Shown piece by piece: positions 8,296 through 16,280 of a stretch of 64,000 nucleotides of DNA. Each line of letters opens with the position of its first letter. Position 1 is the stretch's first letter. Location: positions 124,001 to 188,000 of the forward strand of contig CAVBQS010000053.1 in NCBI GenBank assembly GCA_963597615.1, in the 5' to 3' direction. The notes under the pieces were generated by a model. That model did no database searches, was not told the origin of the DNA, and saw only the letters and a program-made list of their open reading frames with translations. Made by a program: the position numbers and the translations under genes. Source of the stretch: CAKRJP01 sp963597615 (GTDB lineage Bacteria > Bacillota > Clostridia > Lachnospirales > Lachnospiraceae).

Positions 8296-10317
8296 ATGAA
8301 GAACAAATATTCAAAGATATTTGAACCAATAACAGTTAAACGTACTACAATTAAAAATCGTATCGCTATGACTCCAATGGGGACTAATTATGGAGAGACA
8401 AGCGGAGAGATGAGTAACCGTCACATGAATTACTACTCTTTAAGAGCAAAAGGTGGCGTTGGCCTCATTATTTTAGAGAATGCCAATATCGAATATCCGG
8501 TAGGATCTAATGGTACCAGTCAGATCCGTATCGATCACGACAGTTTTATGCCACGTTATTATCAGTTGGTTGAGAACCTTCATAAGAATGGAGCAACTGT
8601 AGCTATCCAGGTGAATCACGCCGGAGCATCTGCTTCATCAGCAAGAACCGGAATGGAAACAGTTTCGTCTTCCAATGTTCCAACGAAAGCAGGAGGAGAA
8701 GTTCCTCGTCCGATGACAAAGGAAGAAATTCTTACAACAGTAAAAAAATATGGAGAGGCTGCAAAGAGAGTACAGGCTATCGGTTTTGATGCCATCGAGA
8801 TTCACTGCGGACACTCTTACCTTATGAGTCAGTTTATCTCACCATATTACAATAAAAGAACCGATGAATTTGGTGGTTCAGTAGAGAATCGTTTAAGATT
8901 CCCACGCATGGTATTAGAAGAGGTTCGTAATGCAGTAGGACCATGGTTCCCAATCATTGTTCGTATTTCTGCAGAAGAGCGTGTGCCAGGTGGTAACACC
9001 TTAGAGGATACTTTGGAGTACTTAGAATACTTGGATGAGTACATTGATATGTATGATGTATCCTGTGGATTAAATCCATCTCTTCAGTATCAGATTGATT
9101 CTAACTTCCTTCCAGATGGATGGCGTTCTTACATGGCCAGAGCCGTAAAGGATAAATTTGGAAAACCTGTAATCAACGCTGGTAATTATCGTGACCCAGC
9201 CGTAGTTGAGAAGGTATTAGAGAGCGGCGATGTAGATATTGTAGGTATGGGTCGTGGACTTATTGCAGAGCCTAATTGGGTGAAGAAAGTTCAAAACGGA
9301 GAGGAAGACTATCTTCGTAAATGTATTTCTTGTAACGTAGGATGTGCAGGTAACCGTATCGGTGTTAACAGACCAATCCGTTGTACTGTAAACCCCGCAG
9401 TTCCTGAGGGAGATATTTACAAGAAGTTAAAAGTTAATAAAAACTGCAACGTAGTAGTTGTAGGTGGTGGTACAGCAGGACTTGAGGCTGCTTGTACAGC
9501 TGCAGAAGTTGGATGTAACGTATTTGTGTTGGAGAAAAAGGATCATCTTGGTGGACTTTCTACCTTTATTTCCGATCTTCCAAGCAAGACTCGTATGAAA
9601 GACTTCCCGAAATATTTAGAAGCTCGTGCAGCAAGATTAGACAATTTATATATCTTCCTGAATCACGAAGCTGATATTGCAACCATCAAGCAGTTTAAGC
9701 CGGATATTGTTGTAAATGCTACAGGTTCAGTTCCTCTTGTTCCTCCAATCAAGGGATTGAAAGAGAATATTGAAGCTGGAAATGTAAATACTATTTTCGG
9801 AATGATCAATAATTTAAATGATGGAAAATATCCAGAAGAAGTTTGCAAAGGCAAGAAAGTTGTTGTTGTAGGTGGAGGATCTGTAGGACTTGATGTAATC
9901 GAGTATTTTGCTCCTCTTGGTGCTGAGTGCTCTATCGTAGATATGCTTCCACAGATCGGTATGCTGGCAGACCCAATTACTAAGTGCTCTATGAGAGAGA
10001 CTCATGACAAGTATGGAGTAAAAGAGTATGTTAATACAGCTCTTCAGGAAGTAAAAGAGAATGCCTTTACAGTAAAGCTTCCAGATGGAGAGATTAAGGA
10101 TCTGGAATTTGATCTTGGATTTAACTGCTTAGGTATGCGTGCAAATAGCCCATTGTTAGCAGAACTTCAGAAAGAATTTGAAGATACAGATACTTATGTT
10201 TACAACATCGGAGACTCTGTACGTGCTCGCCGTATCATGGAAGGAACCATGGAAGGCCGTGCAATCTTAAATGTACTTGAGAGTGAAGGATTTATTGCCT
10301 TAGACCCACTTGAGTAA
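8296..10317 (+). CDS. Old-yellow-enzyme / 2,4-dienoyl-CoA-reductase-type FMN-FeS-FAD oxidoreductase
   Basis: This is a three-cofactor NAD(P)H-dependent reductase of 673 residues. An FMN TIM barrel fills about residues 1-350, with the OYE motif H-S-Y-L...QF-I-SP..N.R.DEFGGS near 178-200. A [4Fe-4S] cluster motif C-x2-C-x3-C-x11-C begins near residue 345. The C-terminal half has two dinucleotide folds, VVVGGGTAGLEAA near 391 and VVVVGGGSVGLD near 522. The family includes FadH, enoate reductases and bile-acid BaiCD/BaiH. An upstream in-frame ATG (8263) was set aside because AAGGAGA sits directly before 8296. Between LysR and aroE, it is a good candidate to reduce the enone of 3-dehydroshikimate or another unsaturated cyclic acid (inference). 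Confidence 0.88.
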   Translation: MKNKYSKIFEPITVKRTTIKNRIAMTPMGTNYGETSGEMSNRHMNYYSLRAKGGVGLIILENANIEYPVGSNGTSQIRIDHDSFMPRYYQLVENLHKNGATVAIQVNHAGASASSARTGMETVSSSNVPTKAGGEVPRPMTKEEILTTVKKYGEAAKRVQAIGFDAIEIHCGHSYLMSQFISPYYNKRTDEFGGSVENRLRFPRMVLEEVRNAVGPWFPIIVRISAEERVPGGNTLEDTLEYLEYLDEYIDMYDVSCGLNPSLQYQIDSNFLPDGWRSYMARAVKDKFGKPVINAGNYRDPAVVEKVLESGDVDIVGMGRGLIAEPNWVKKVQNGEEDYLRKCISCNVGCAGNRIGVNRPIRCTVNPAVPEGDIYKKLKVNKNCNVVVVGGGTAGLEAACTAAEVGCNVFVLEKKDHLGGLSTFISDLPSKTRMKDFPKYLEARAARLDNLYIFLNHEADIATIKQFKPDIVVNATGSVPLVPPIKGLKENIEAGNVNTIFGMINNLNDGKYPEEVCKGKKVVVVGGGSVGLDVIEYFAPLGAECSIVDMLPQIGMLADPITKCSMRETHDKYGVKEYVNTALQEVKENAFTVKLPDGEIKDLEFDLGFNCLGMRANSPLLAELQKEFEDTDTYVYNIGDSVRARRIMEGTMEGRAILNVLESEGFIALDPLE

Positions 10318-10338
10318 TCGTAAAAAGATACATATAAT
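10310..10338 (+). promoter_or_regulatory. Candidate internal promoter before the shikimate/quinate dehydrogenase
   Basis: TTGAGT (10310-10315) overlaps the oxidoreductase stop and is 17 bases from TATAAT (10333-10338). The downstream leader holds a GCCTA/TAGGC hairpin (10348-10379). The dehydrogenase could therefore be transcribed both from here and by read-through. Confidence 0.5.
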
Positions 10339-10405
10339 AAAGTTAAGGCCTATTTTAGTCTTAAGAGGCTGGGATAGGCAAAGAAATAATAAGGAGAATA
10401 AAACT

Positions 10406-11293
10406 ATGCCAAACGTAACAGGACACACAGAACTCGTAGGATTAATGGCTTATCCAATTCGTCACACACAGTCACCAACCACCCACAATCTTGCATACGA
10501 CAAGAACGGTGATGATGTAATTCAGTTGGCATTTGAGGTAGACAATGACTCATTAAAGGACGCTGTACAGAGTATCCGTGCATTAAAGATGTTAGGATCT
10601 AACATTTCTATGCCAAATAAGACAGTTGTACATCAGTATCTTGATGAGGTTGATGAGGCAGCAAGACTTTGCGGAGCTATTAACACTGTAGTAAATATGC
10701 GTGATGAGAACGGAAATGTTACAGGTAAGTTAAAGGGATATAACACTGACGGTATGGGATACTGGCAGGGAATCAAAGAAGAGGGTATCGACTTCAAGGG
10801 AATGAAGATGGTATTGATCGGAACCGGTGGAGCTGCTACAGCTATCGCTGTTGTCGGAGCTCTTGACGGAATCGCTGAGCTTGAGATCTTTAACATTAAG
10901 GATAAGTTCTACAGCCGTGGAGAAGAGATCGTAGATTTGATTAATAAGAACACCAACTGTAAGGCAACAATGCATGATCTTGCAGACAAGGATCTTTTGA
11001 AAGAGAAAATGCATGCTGCAGACATCTTCTGTGATGCAACAGGTGTAGGTATGCATCCATTGGAAGACCTTTCTAACATCCCTGATCCTTCTTTCTTTAA
11101 GAAAGACTTAATCGTAACTGATACTGTTTATGCTCCAAGAGAGACAGTTATGATGAAACAGGCTAAGGAAGCTGGATGCGACAGAGTATACAACGGAATG
11201 AGTATGATGTTATTCCAGGCTCTAATTGCTATTGAGCTTTACACAGGAAAATCTACACCGGTAGATTACATGAAAGAGAAGTTAGGAATCTAG
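10406..11293 (+). CDS. aroE: Shikimate/quinate dehydrogenase (AroE family)
   Basis: This is an NAD(P)-dependent dehydrogenase that oxidises shikimate or quinate or reduces their 3-dehydro forms. Its 295 residues start at the ATG after AAGGAGAATAAAACT; the longer in-frame extension lacks a binding site. The catalytic Lys72 is in N-I-S-M-P-N-K, Asp115 is in N-T-D-G, and the nucleotide loop G-T-G-G-A is at 139-143. The carboxylate-binding motif, usually H-S-x-S in biosynthetic AroE, reads H20-T-Q-S23 here. That change fits a quinate/shikimate dehydrogenase of the YdiB type better than a strict shikimate enzyme, but this is not proof. It ends the cluster and is followed by a terminator. Confidence 0.9.
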   Translation: MPNVTGHTELVGLMAYPIRHTQSPTTHNLAYDKNGDDVIQLAFEVDNDSLKDAVQSIRALKMLGSNISMPNKTVVHQYLDEVDEAARLCGAINTVVNMRDENGNVTGKLKGYNTDGMGYWQGIKEEGIDFKGMKMVLIGTGGAATAIAVVGALDGIAELEIFNIKDKFYSRGEEIVDLINKNTNCKATMHDLADKDLLKEKMHAADIFCDATGVGMHPLEDLSNIPDPSFFKKDLIVTDTVYAPRETVMMKQAKEAGCDRVYNGMSMMLFQALIAIELYTGKSTPVDYMKEKLGI

Positions 11294-11354
11294 ATAGAAC
11301 CAGAAGAAATGGCTAAAGTTAGATAATAACTGAGATATAATAGGTTGATGAAAG

Positions 11355-11393
11355 AAAGCCTCGGGCACCTAAAAGGTGTTATGGGGCTTTTTT
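11355..11393 (+). terminator. Terminator after the shikimate/quinate dehydrogenase
   Basis: An AAAGCC...GGGCTTT outer stem with a CACCT/AGGTG inner stem is followed by a run of T. It lies 61 bases after the stop codon. Confidence 0.85.
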
Positions 11394-11769
11394 GGTATTT
11401 TATACTGTACATGGATTGGTGGTTGAATTTGTGAAAAAAGGGCTAGAAAGGGAGGATGCCGGGTGACCTTTGTCAGGTCCCCGGCATGTATTATGAAAAA
11501 GTTTATTCTAAATAACTGTTAACGTCTCTTTGATGGTTCTAAGTATATCGGTTAGCTATGAAGAAACAATGTTAAAGTAATGAACAAACTGTTAACAAAG
11601 TTTGTTCATTTTGCGAACTAGAAAAAATCATGAAAATCTCAGTGTTTTTAAGAAATTTAGACCTTGAGTTTCACCTAGTTTTTTGTTGGAAAACAAGGGG
11701 AAATGGTCTATAATGATTTGGTGAGTCGCGAAAAATTACGGAGTTATTTAGAGTAGAAAGGAAAACAAT
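11394..11769. other. Gene-free stretch with two strong inverted repeats
   Basis: No coding region was found here. The stretch holds a GC-rich hairpin at 11456-11487 (ATGCCGGG/CCCGGCAT outer arms with GACC/GGTC inner arms, no T tract). It also holds a perfect 12-base-pair dyad at 11579-11590/11599-11610, and the glycosyltransferase promoter TTGGAA (11686-11691) - 17 bases - TATAAT (11709-11714). The hairpins may be processing, attenuation or protein-binding sites. Confidence 0.6.
11686..11714 (+). promoter_or_regulatory. Promoter of the glycosyltransferase gene
   Basis: TTGGAA (11686-11691) and a perfect TATAAT (11709-11714) have 17-base spacing, 56 bases before the start codon. Confidence 0.65.
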
Positions 11770-12786
11770 ATGAAATACATATCATTTGCCATCCCTAGTT
11801 ATAATTCGGAAGCCTACATGGCTAATGCTATAGAGAGTATTCTCCCAGGAGGAGAGGATGTAGAGATCATTGTGGTTAACGATGGATCTAAGGATAAAAC
11901 CTCTGAGATTGGGCACCAGTATGCTGCAAAGTATCCGGGTATTGTTAAAGTAGTGGATAAGGAAAACGGGGGCCATGGAGATGCTGTGAATTATGGCTTG
12001 GAAAATGCCACAGGAAAATATTTTAAGGTAGTAGACAGTGATGACTGGGTGGATAAAGAGTCTCTGCTTAAGATTTTAGATTTGCTTCACAGCATGGAAG
12101 ACCAGGGAGAAATACTGGACATGATTATTTCCAACTATGTCTATGAGAAGGTGGGAGCAGCCCATAAGAAAGTGATCCATTATAGAAATGTACTGCCTCA
12201 GGATCAAATTTTTGGTTGGGGTGATATAGGCCGTTTCCATTTGGATCAATACATTCTTATGCATTCGGTTATTTACCGGACAGACCTATTAAAGCTGATT
12301 CAAATGCGCCTTCCAAAGCATACCTTTTATGTGGATAACATTTATGTGTATTATCCTCTTCCTCATGTACATAAGATGTATTATCTGGATGTGGATTTTT
12401 ACCGCTACTATATTGGAAGAGAAGATCAGTCTGTAAATGAAAAGGTTATGATTTCTAGAGTAGACCAGCAGATATATGTAACCAAAACTATGATTGACAT
12501 GTATCAGTTAAAAGATATTCCAAATAAAAAGCTTCGCCGTTATATGACCAGCTATTTGGCCATTATGATGACAGTTTCTTCTATTTTGCTGATTCGATCA
12601 AAGAAGAGGGAAAATCTGGAGAAAAAAAAAGAACTTTGGGTTTATCTGAGAAATAAAGATCCCAAGAGCTTTATCAAAATCAGGTACGGCATCTTGGGAC
12701 AGACCATGAACTTGCCTGGTAAACCAGGACGAAAGGTTTCGTCTCTGGCCTACACTGTGGCAAGAAGATTGATTGGATTTAATTAA
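11770..12786 (+). CDS. Glycosyltransferase family 2
   Basis: This is a cytoplasmic GT-A fold transferase of 338 residues. The nucleotide-sugar binding part is at the N terminus: SFAIPSYNSE at 5-14, VNDGSKDKT at 37-45, and the metal-binding D-S-D-D-W at about residues 89-93. The C-terminal half is basic and predicted to contact acceptor or membrane; it has no clear transmembrane helix. AGAAAGGA precedes the ATG. It stands alone between its own promoter and the convergent kinase fusion gene. A role in surface polysaccharide or glycolipid synthesis is likely for the family; donor and acceptor are unknown. Confidence 0.85.
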   Translation: MKYISFAIPSYNSEAYMANAIESILPGGEDVEIIVVNDGSKDKTSEIGHQYAAKYPGIVKVVDKENGGHGDAVNYGLENATGKYFKVVDSDDWVDKESLLKILDLLHSMEDQGEILDMIISNYVYEKVGAAHKKVIHYRNVLPQDQIFGWGDIGRFHLDQYILMHSVIYRTDLLKLIQMRLPKHTFYVDNIYVYYPLPHVHKMYYLDVDFYRYYIGREDQSVNEKVMISRVDQQIYVTKTMIDMYQLKDIPNKKLRRYMTSYLAIMMTVSSILLIRSKKRENLEKKKELWVYLRNKDPKSFIKIRYGILGQTMNLPGKPGRKVSSLAYTVARRLIGFN

Positions 12787-12818
12787 GACTTATATCTATA
12801 TCACGGCCCTGTGGGTGA

Positions 12819-14123
12819 TTATTCTTGCTTCATTGCTTCGGCAACGCAGTTTTTTATATAATCGGCTCCCAGGGCTGTATTTATTGTAAGGTCAAAGTTG
12901 CTTGCAGCACCCCAGCTGCAGCCGGTGTAATAATGATAATTGTCAGCCCTAAATTTATCTTCTTTTTGCATTTTAGCCTTTGCATCTTTCTCAGAAAGCT
13001 CTAGTCTATTCATTACCCGTTTGATACGCTGGTCCATAGGTGCCGTAAAGAAAAGCTTCAGACAGTTGGAATCATTTTTTAGGACATAGTCGGAACAACG
13101 ACCGATAATTACGCAGTTTCCCTCTCTGGCAAGATCCTTTACAACCTTAGATTCTGCCTCGAAAATCTTATCTTTTGGAGCTTCCACTTCAGAGTTTGAA
13201 TATACATACATCTGGTTTACCAAGTCATAAAGAAAACTGCTTGTCATCATTTCTTCATTTTTCTTAATAAATTCAGGGGTGTATCCTGTAGTGCCTGCTG
13301 TCATGGCAATGATTTCCTGATCGTAGAATTTAAAACCAAAGGCTTCCGCCAACAGTTTTCCAATTTCATGTCCACCACTTCCGAACTGGCGACCAATAAC
13401 AATGACGTTTTTCTTAAATTCAGGATTTCTTACCTCTGGTTTGGAATTACTGTCAGCTGCAGTTTCGGAGACGTTTTCCTCAGCAACATTTGGAAATAGG
13501 ATTGGCTTTATAAAGGCCAGGCGCTTTCCAAAAACTCTTGCTACGTATCCAACTAAAAGGGCAGCGATAATGGTACCTTCTCTTACCCCCACAAGCTTTC
13601 CGGAAAAAATAAAGGAGAGAATTGCTGCAATGACAGACATAGACACGTCAAAGCAGATCTTTGTGGTTCCAAAATTGGTCTTCCAAGTAAGAACAATGGC
13701 TCTTACAAAGGATTCCCCGGGAAGCATGACTACATCTGCTAAAACTTCCATATAAACACCGAATCCCAGGATCAGGCAGCCAATTAGCAGATAAATAATT
13801 TTCATGATATAACTTTCTGGATGCACCCAGAAAAACATAAGCATAGTTAAATCAATAAAATATCCAAAAACAATGGATACAGGGATTTGTAAGAGGTGCT
13901 CAATTTTAAAATTCTTTCTTAAAATAAGAATTTGAAGAAGAATAAGAAGAATACTAAAGAAAATAGTAAAGTTTCCTAAGGTAAAGGGAAAGTTCAGGCT
14001 TAGTACATAGGGAATAGAAGAAATGGGTGAAGTACCAAGGCTGGCTTTCGTAATCAGACTGACTCCCAAGGAGTTGACAAAGAGTCCGATGACAAATACG
14101 ATGTAAGCTTTTAGTTTGTTCAT
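12819..14123 (-). CDS. Fusion of a YczE/YitT-like membrane domain and a cytidylate-kinase-like domain
   Basis: This is a two-domain protein of 434 residues. Residues 1-205 form a hydrophobic domain with five or six membrane segments like the YczE/YyaS family. After a short polar linker (about 206-225) comes a P-loop kinase domain of the cytidylate-kinase-like type, with GRQFGSGGHEIGKLLAEAFG near 237-256, YDQEI near 259-263 and GRCSDYVL near 334. The start at 14,123 was preferred over an ATG 30 bases upstream because AGAAGGAAC lies just before it. It follows a MarR gene by 36 bases and is probably co-transcribed with it. Neither the ligand nor why a soluble nucleotide-kinase fold is tethered to a membrane domain is evident. 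Confidence 0.8.
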   Translation of the reverse strand: MNKLKAYIVFVIGLFVNSLGVSLITKASLGTSPISSIPYVLSLNFPFTLGNFTIFFSILLILLQILILRKNFKIEHLLQIPVSIVFGYFIDLTMLMFFWVHPESYIMKIIYLLIGCLILGFGVYMEVLADVVMLPGESFVRAIVLTWKTNFGTTKICFDVSMSVIAAILSFIFSGKLVGVREGTIIAALLVGYVARVFGKRLAFIKPILFPNVAEENVSETAADSNSKPEVRNPEFKKNVIVIGRQFGSGGHEIGKLLAEAFGFKFYDQEIIAMTAGTTGYTPEFIKKNEEMMTSSFLYDLVNQMYVYSNSEVEAPKDKIFEAESKVVKDLAREGNCVIIGRCSDYVLKNDSNCLKLFFTAPMDQRIKRVMNRLELSEKDAKAKMQKEDKFRADNYHYYTGCSWGAASNFDLTINTALGADYIKNCVAEAMKQE

Positions 14124-14159
14124 TAATAAGTTCCTTCTTTCTTTTTTCATCATTAGGCA

Positions 14160-14588
14160 TTATTTTAGGAGACTGTCCCACAGATTTTTATATATCTTTT
14201 CATAAGTATTCATGAAAGAAGCAATTTCTTCCTCTGAAATATCCTGAAAGGCCGCATCTTCAATAGCTAGGAAGGTTTCTTCCACGATTTTTTGCCCCTT
14301 CTTTCCCTGATCAGTCAAGAAAATGTGAAAGGTCCTGCGGTTCCCGTTTAAGATTTTTCGTTCGATCAGGCCCTTTTCTTCCATACGATTTAAAATAGAA
14401 GTAAGAGATCCTGCTTCAATCAGACAACCGGCAGCAATTTCTTTTTGGCTGACACCGTCATGATCTTTTAAAAAATCTAAAACCTTTGGTTGCCCCAGGG
14501 TGAGACCGGCATGTTTAACCCGCTCTAAAAGATGCTTTTGAATCAGCATTTGATTTGCCATGGTTAGATAGTGAAAAGATGTATCCAT
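14160..14588 (-). CDS. MarR-family transcriptional regulator
   Basis: This is a winged-helix repressor of 142 residues. The HTH lies near residues 48-68 (V-S-Q-K-E-I-A-A...SLTSILNRME) and is followed by a beta-wing with ERKILNGNRRTFHIFLTDQG near 77-96; the terminal helices form the dimer interface. It is the first gene of a likely two-gene unit with the membrane/kinase fusion. Its promoter is an excellent sigma-A match and a CAAT/ATTG dyad (14613-14627) lies just downstream of the -10, which suggests autorepression. The inducing ligand is unknown. Confidence 0.9.
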   Translation of the reverse strand: MDTSFHYLTMANQMLIQKHLLERVKHAGLTLGQPKVLDFLKDHDGVSQKEIAAGCLIEAGSLTSILNRMEEKGLIERKILNGNRRTFHIFLTDQGKKGQKIVEETFLAIEDAAFQDISEEEIASFMNTYEKIYKNLWDSLLK

Positions 14589-14612
14589 AATGCTTCCTCC
14601 TATAAAAGGTTA

Positions 14613-14658
14613 CAATCCTAACTATTGGAATTATAATTATTTTCTATAGGAATGTCAA
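14613..14658 (-). promoter_or_regulatory. Promoter and possible operator of the marR-fusion operon
   Basis: On the minus strand a perfect TTGACA (14653-14658) is 17 bases from a perfect TATAAT (14630-14635). Immediately downstream is a CAAT-N7-ATTG dyad (14613-14627) in the position where a MarR protein would block initiation. Confidence 0.7.
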
Positions 14659-14689
14659 TAAAGTTTCTTGAGGGATCCAAGGGGAAAAA

Positions 14690-14740
14690 AGAGAAAGCTT
14701 TAGGGCAGAAACTCTCCATGAGAGGACCTACCCTAAAGCT
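14690..14740 (-). terminator. Terminator of the glutamate dehydrogenase gene
   Basis: A ten-base-pair AGCTTTAGGG/CCCTAAAGCT stem (14696-14705 with 14731-14740), with an internal CTCTC/GAGAG hairpin, is followed on the minus strand by a T-rich run. Confidence 0.8.
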
Positions 14741-14782
14741 GGTAAGAAGGTAATTTATAATAATGAAAAGATACTTGACGAT

Positions 14783-16054
14783 TTACGGGAAGATTCCTTT
14801 GATTTCTTCAGCGTAAACTAATTTTCTAAGGGCCACAATATAGGCTGCCATACGGTAGGAGCAGTTGCATTCTTTTTTTGCATTTAAAATGTCTAAGAAG
14901 GCCTTGCTCATAAGGTCACCTAACATCTCATTTACTCGGTCCCTGGTCCAGGTAAGTTCTTGGATATTCTGTACCCACTCAAAGTAAGATACAATAACAC
15001 CACCGCAGTTGGCGAAGATATCTGGAATTACAGGAATTCCGCGAGCCTCAAGAACCTTGTCACCAGCTTCGCTGGTAGGACCGTTGGCAGCTTCTATAAC
15101 ATAGGAGCATTTTACTTTTTCTGCTATTTCAGCGGTAATTTGGTTTTCCAAAGCAGCAGGAATCAGTACATCACATTCGCAGGTAAGAAGTTCCTCGTTG
15201 GTAATATGTTCTACGCCTGCAGCGTTGTAGTCTTTTAAGAGATTTCCTTTGGTCTCCAAAAATTCAGAAATTTCGGAAATATCCAGTCCGGTTGCCTTGT
15301 ATAATCCGCCGGAGACATCGCTGACTGCTACGACTTTAATGTCTCTGTGATAGAAAATTCTTGCAGCATTGCTTCCTACATTACCCATGCCCTGGATAGC
15401 AATGCGAGCTTTTTTAATATCCTTTCCCTGCTCGTGTAAAAGGAATTTTGTGCTATAGTAAACACCGCGGCCAGTAGCAGAATTACGGCCTCTAGAACCG
15501 CCTAATTCTACAGGCTTTCCGGTAACTACACCTGGACAAGGTTTTCCGGCTAACTGGCTGTAAGTGTCCAAAATCCAAGCCATTGTCTGAGCATTGGTAT
15601 TTACATCAGGTGCTGGAATGTCAGTGTCTGCTCCAATAATAGGAGCGATGGCAAATGTATAACGTCTAGTAAGTCTACGAAGTTCACCCTTTGATAATTT
15701 AGAAGGATCCACTTTAATACCACCCTTAGCGCCGCCGTATGGGATATTGGCTACTGCACATTTTAAGGACATCCATACAGATAAGGCTTTTACCTCGCTT
15801 AGGGTGCAATCTTGATGAAAACGGATACCTCCTTTAAATGGTCCACGGATGTTGGAATGCTGGACTCTGTAGCCTTCAAATACTTCTACATGTCCATCGT
15901 CCATTTCTACAGGAAGATAAACTTTGGTTTCCCGCTGAGGATTCTTGATGATATCGAACATGTTTGTGTTGATGTGTCCGATTTTTACAGCTTCTTCCAT
16001 AACGGCAACAACATTTTCATAAGGATCATAAGTGTTCTTGGTTTCTGAATTCAT
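14783..16054 (-). CDS. gdhA: Glutamate dehydrogenase (Glu/Leu/Phe/Val dehydrogenase family)
   Basis: This is a cytosolic NAD(P)-dependent dehydrogenase linking glutamate with 2-oxoglutarate and ammonia. Its 423 residues match the short hexameric glutamate dehydrogenases. The substrate site has GPFKGGIRFH at 71-80 and PYGGAKGGI at 105-113 with the catalytic lysine. The nucleotide fold has GMGNVGSNAA near residue 225. GGSRGRNSATGRGV near 184-197 resembles RocG/GudB-type enzymes. GGAGT lies before the ATG and a TTGACT/TATATT promoter precedes an 80-base leader. It stands alone, divergent from an Lrp-type regulator that may control it. Leucine or phenylalanine specificity cannot be wholly excluded. 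Confidence 0.9.
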   Translation of the reverse strand: MNSETKNTYDPYENVVAVMEEAVKIGHINTNMFDIIKNPQRETKVYLPVEMDDGHVEVFEGYRVQHSNIRGPFKGGIRFHQDCTLSEVKALSVWMSLKCAVANIPYGGAKGGIKVDPSKLSKGELRRLTRRYTFAIAPIIGADTDIPAPDVNTNAQTMAWILDTYSQLAGKPCPGVVTGKPVELGGSRGRNSATGRGVYYSTKFLLHEQGKDIKKARIAIQGMGNVGSNAARIFYHRDIKVVAVSDVSGGLYKATGLDISEISEFLETKGNLLKDYNAAGVEHITNEELLTCECDVLIPAALENQITAEIAEKVKCSYVIEAANGPTSEAGDKVLEARGIPVIPDIFANCGGVIVSYFEWVQNIQELTWTRDRVNEMLGDLMSKAFLDILNAKKECNCSYRMAAYIVALRKLVYAEEIKGIFP

Positions 16055-16144
16055 TGGGATGAACTCCTTTCTTTGCTTATATAGTCATGGCATAGGTGGC
16101 ACTGTAAATTTAAGATGCATCTGCCTGTCCTTTGCACAAGCAGG

Positions 16145-16173
16145 AATATAAACCTGAAAAAAAGACAAGTCAA
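16145..16173 (-). promoter_or_regulatory. Promoter of the glutamate dehydrogenase gene
   Basis: On the minus strand TTGACT (16168-16173) is 17 bases from TATATT (16145-16150). A CAGG-N8-CCTG dyad (16141-16156) overlaps the -10 and may bind the adjacent Lrp-type regulator. Confidence 0.65.
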
Positions 16174-16220
16174 TAATTTGAGAGGAAGAGTATGGATATT
16201 TAAAAAGTTTTGCAAAAAAC

Positions 16221-16249
16221 TTGAAAAGCATAGGAATTTGGAATAAAAT
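16221..16249 (+). promoter_or_regulatory. Promoter of the Lrp-family gene
   Basis: TTGAAA (16221-16226) and TAAAAT (16244-16249) have 17-base spacing, 31 bases before the TTG start. Confidence 0.6.
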
Positions 16250-16280
16250 ACTTAAAAAAATAAAGTGAGAAGGTGAAGGC

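Noticed and set aside
12787..12818. Terminator between the glycosyltransferase and kinase-fusion genes
   Set aside because: Only a weak ATCA/TGAT plus CCC/GGG pairing with a bulge and no good T tract was seen.
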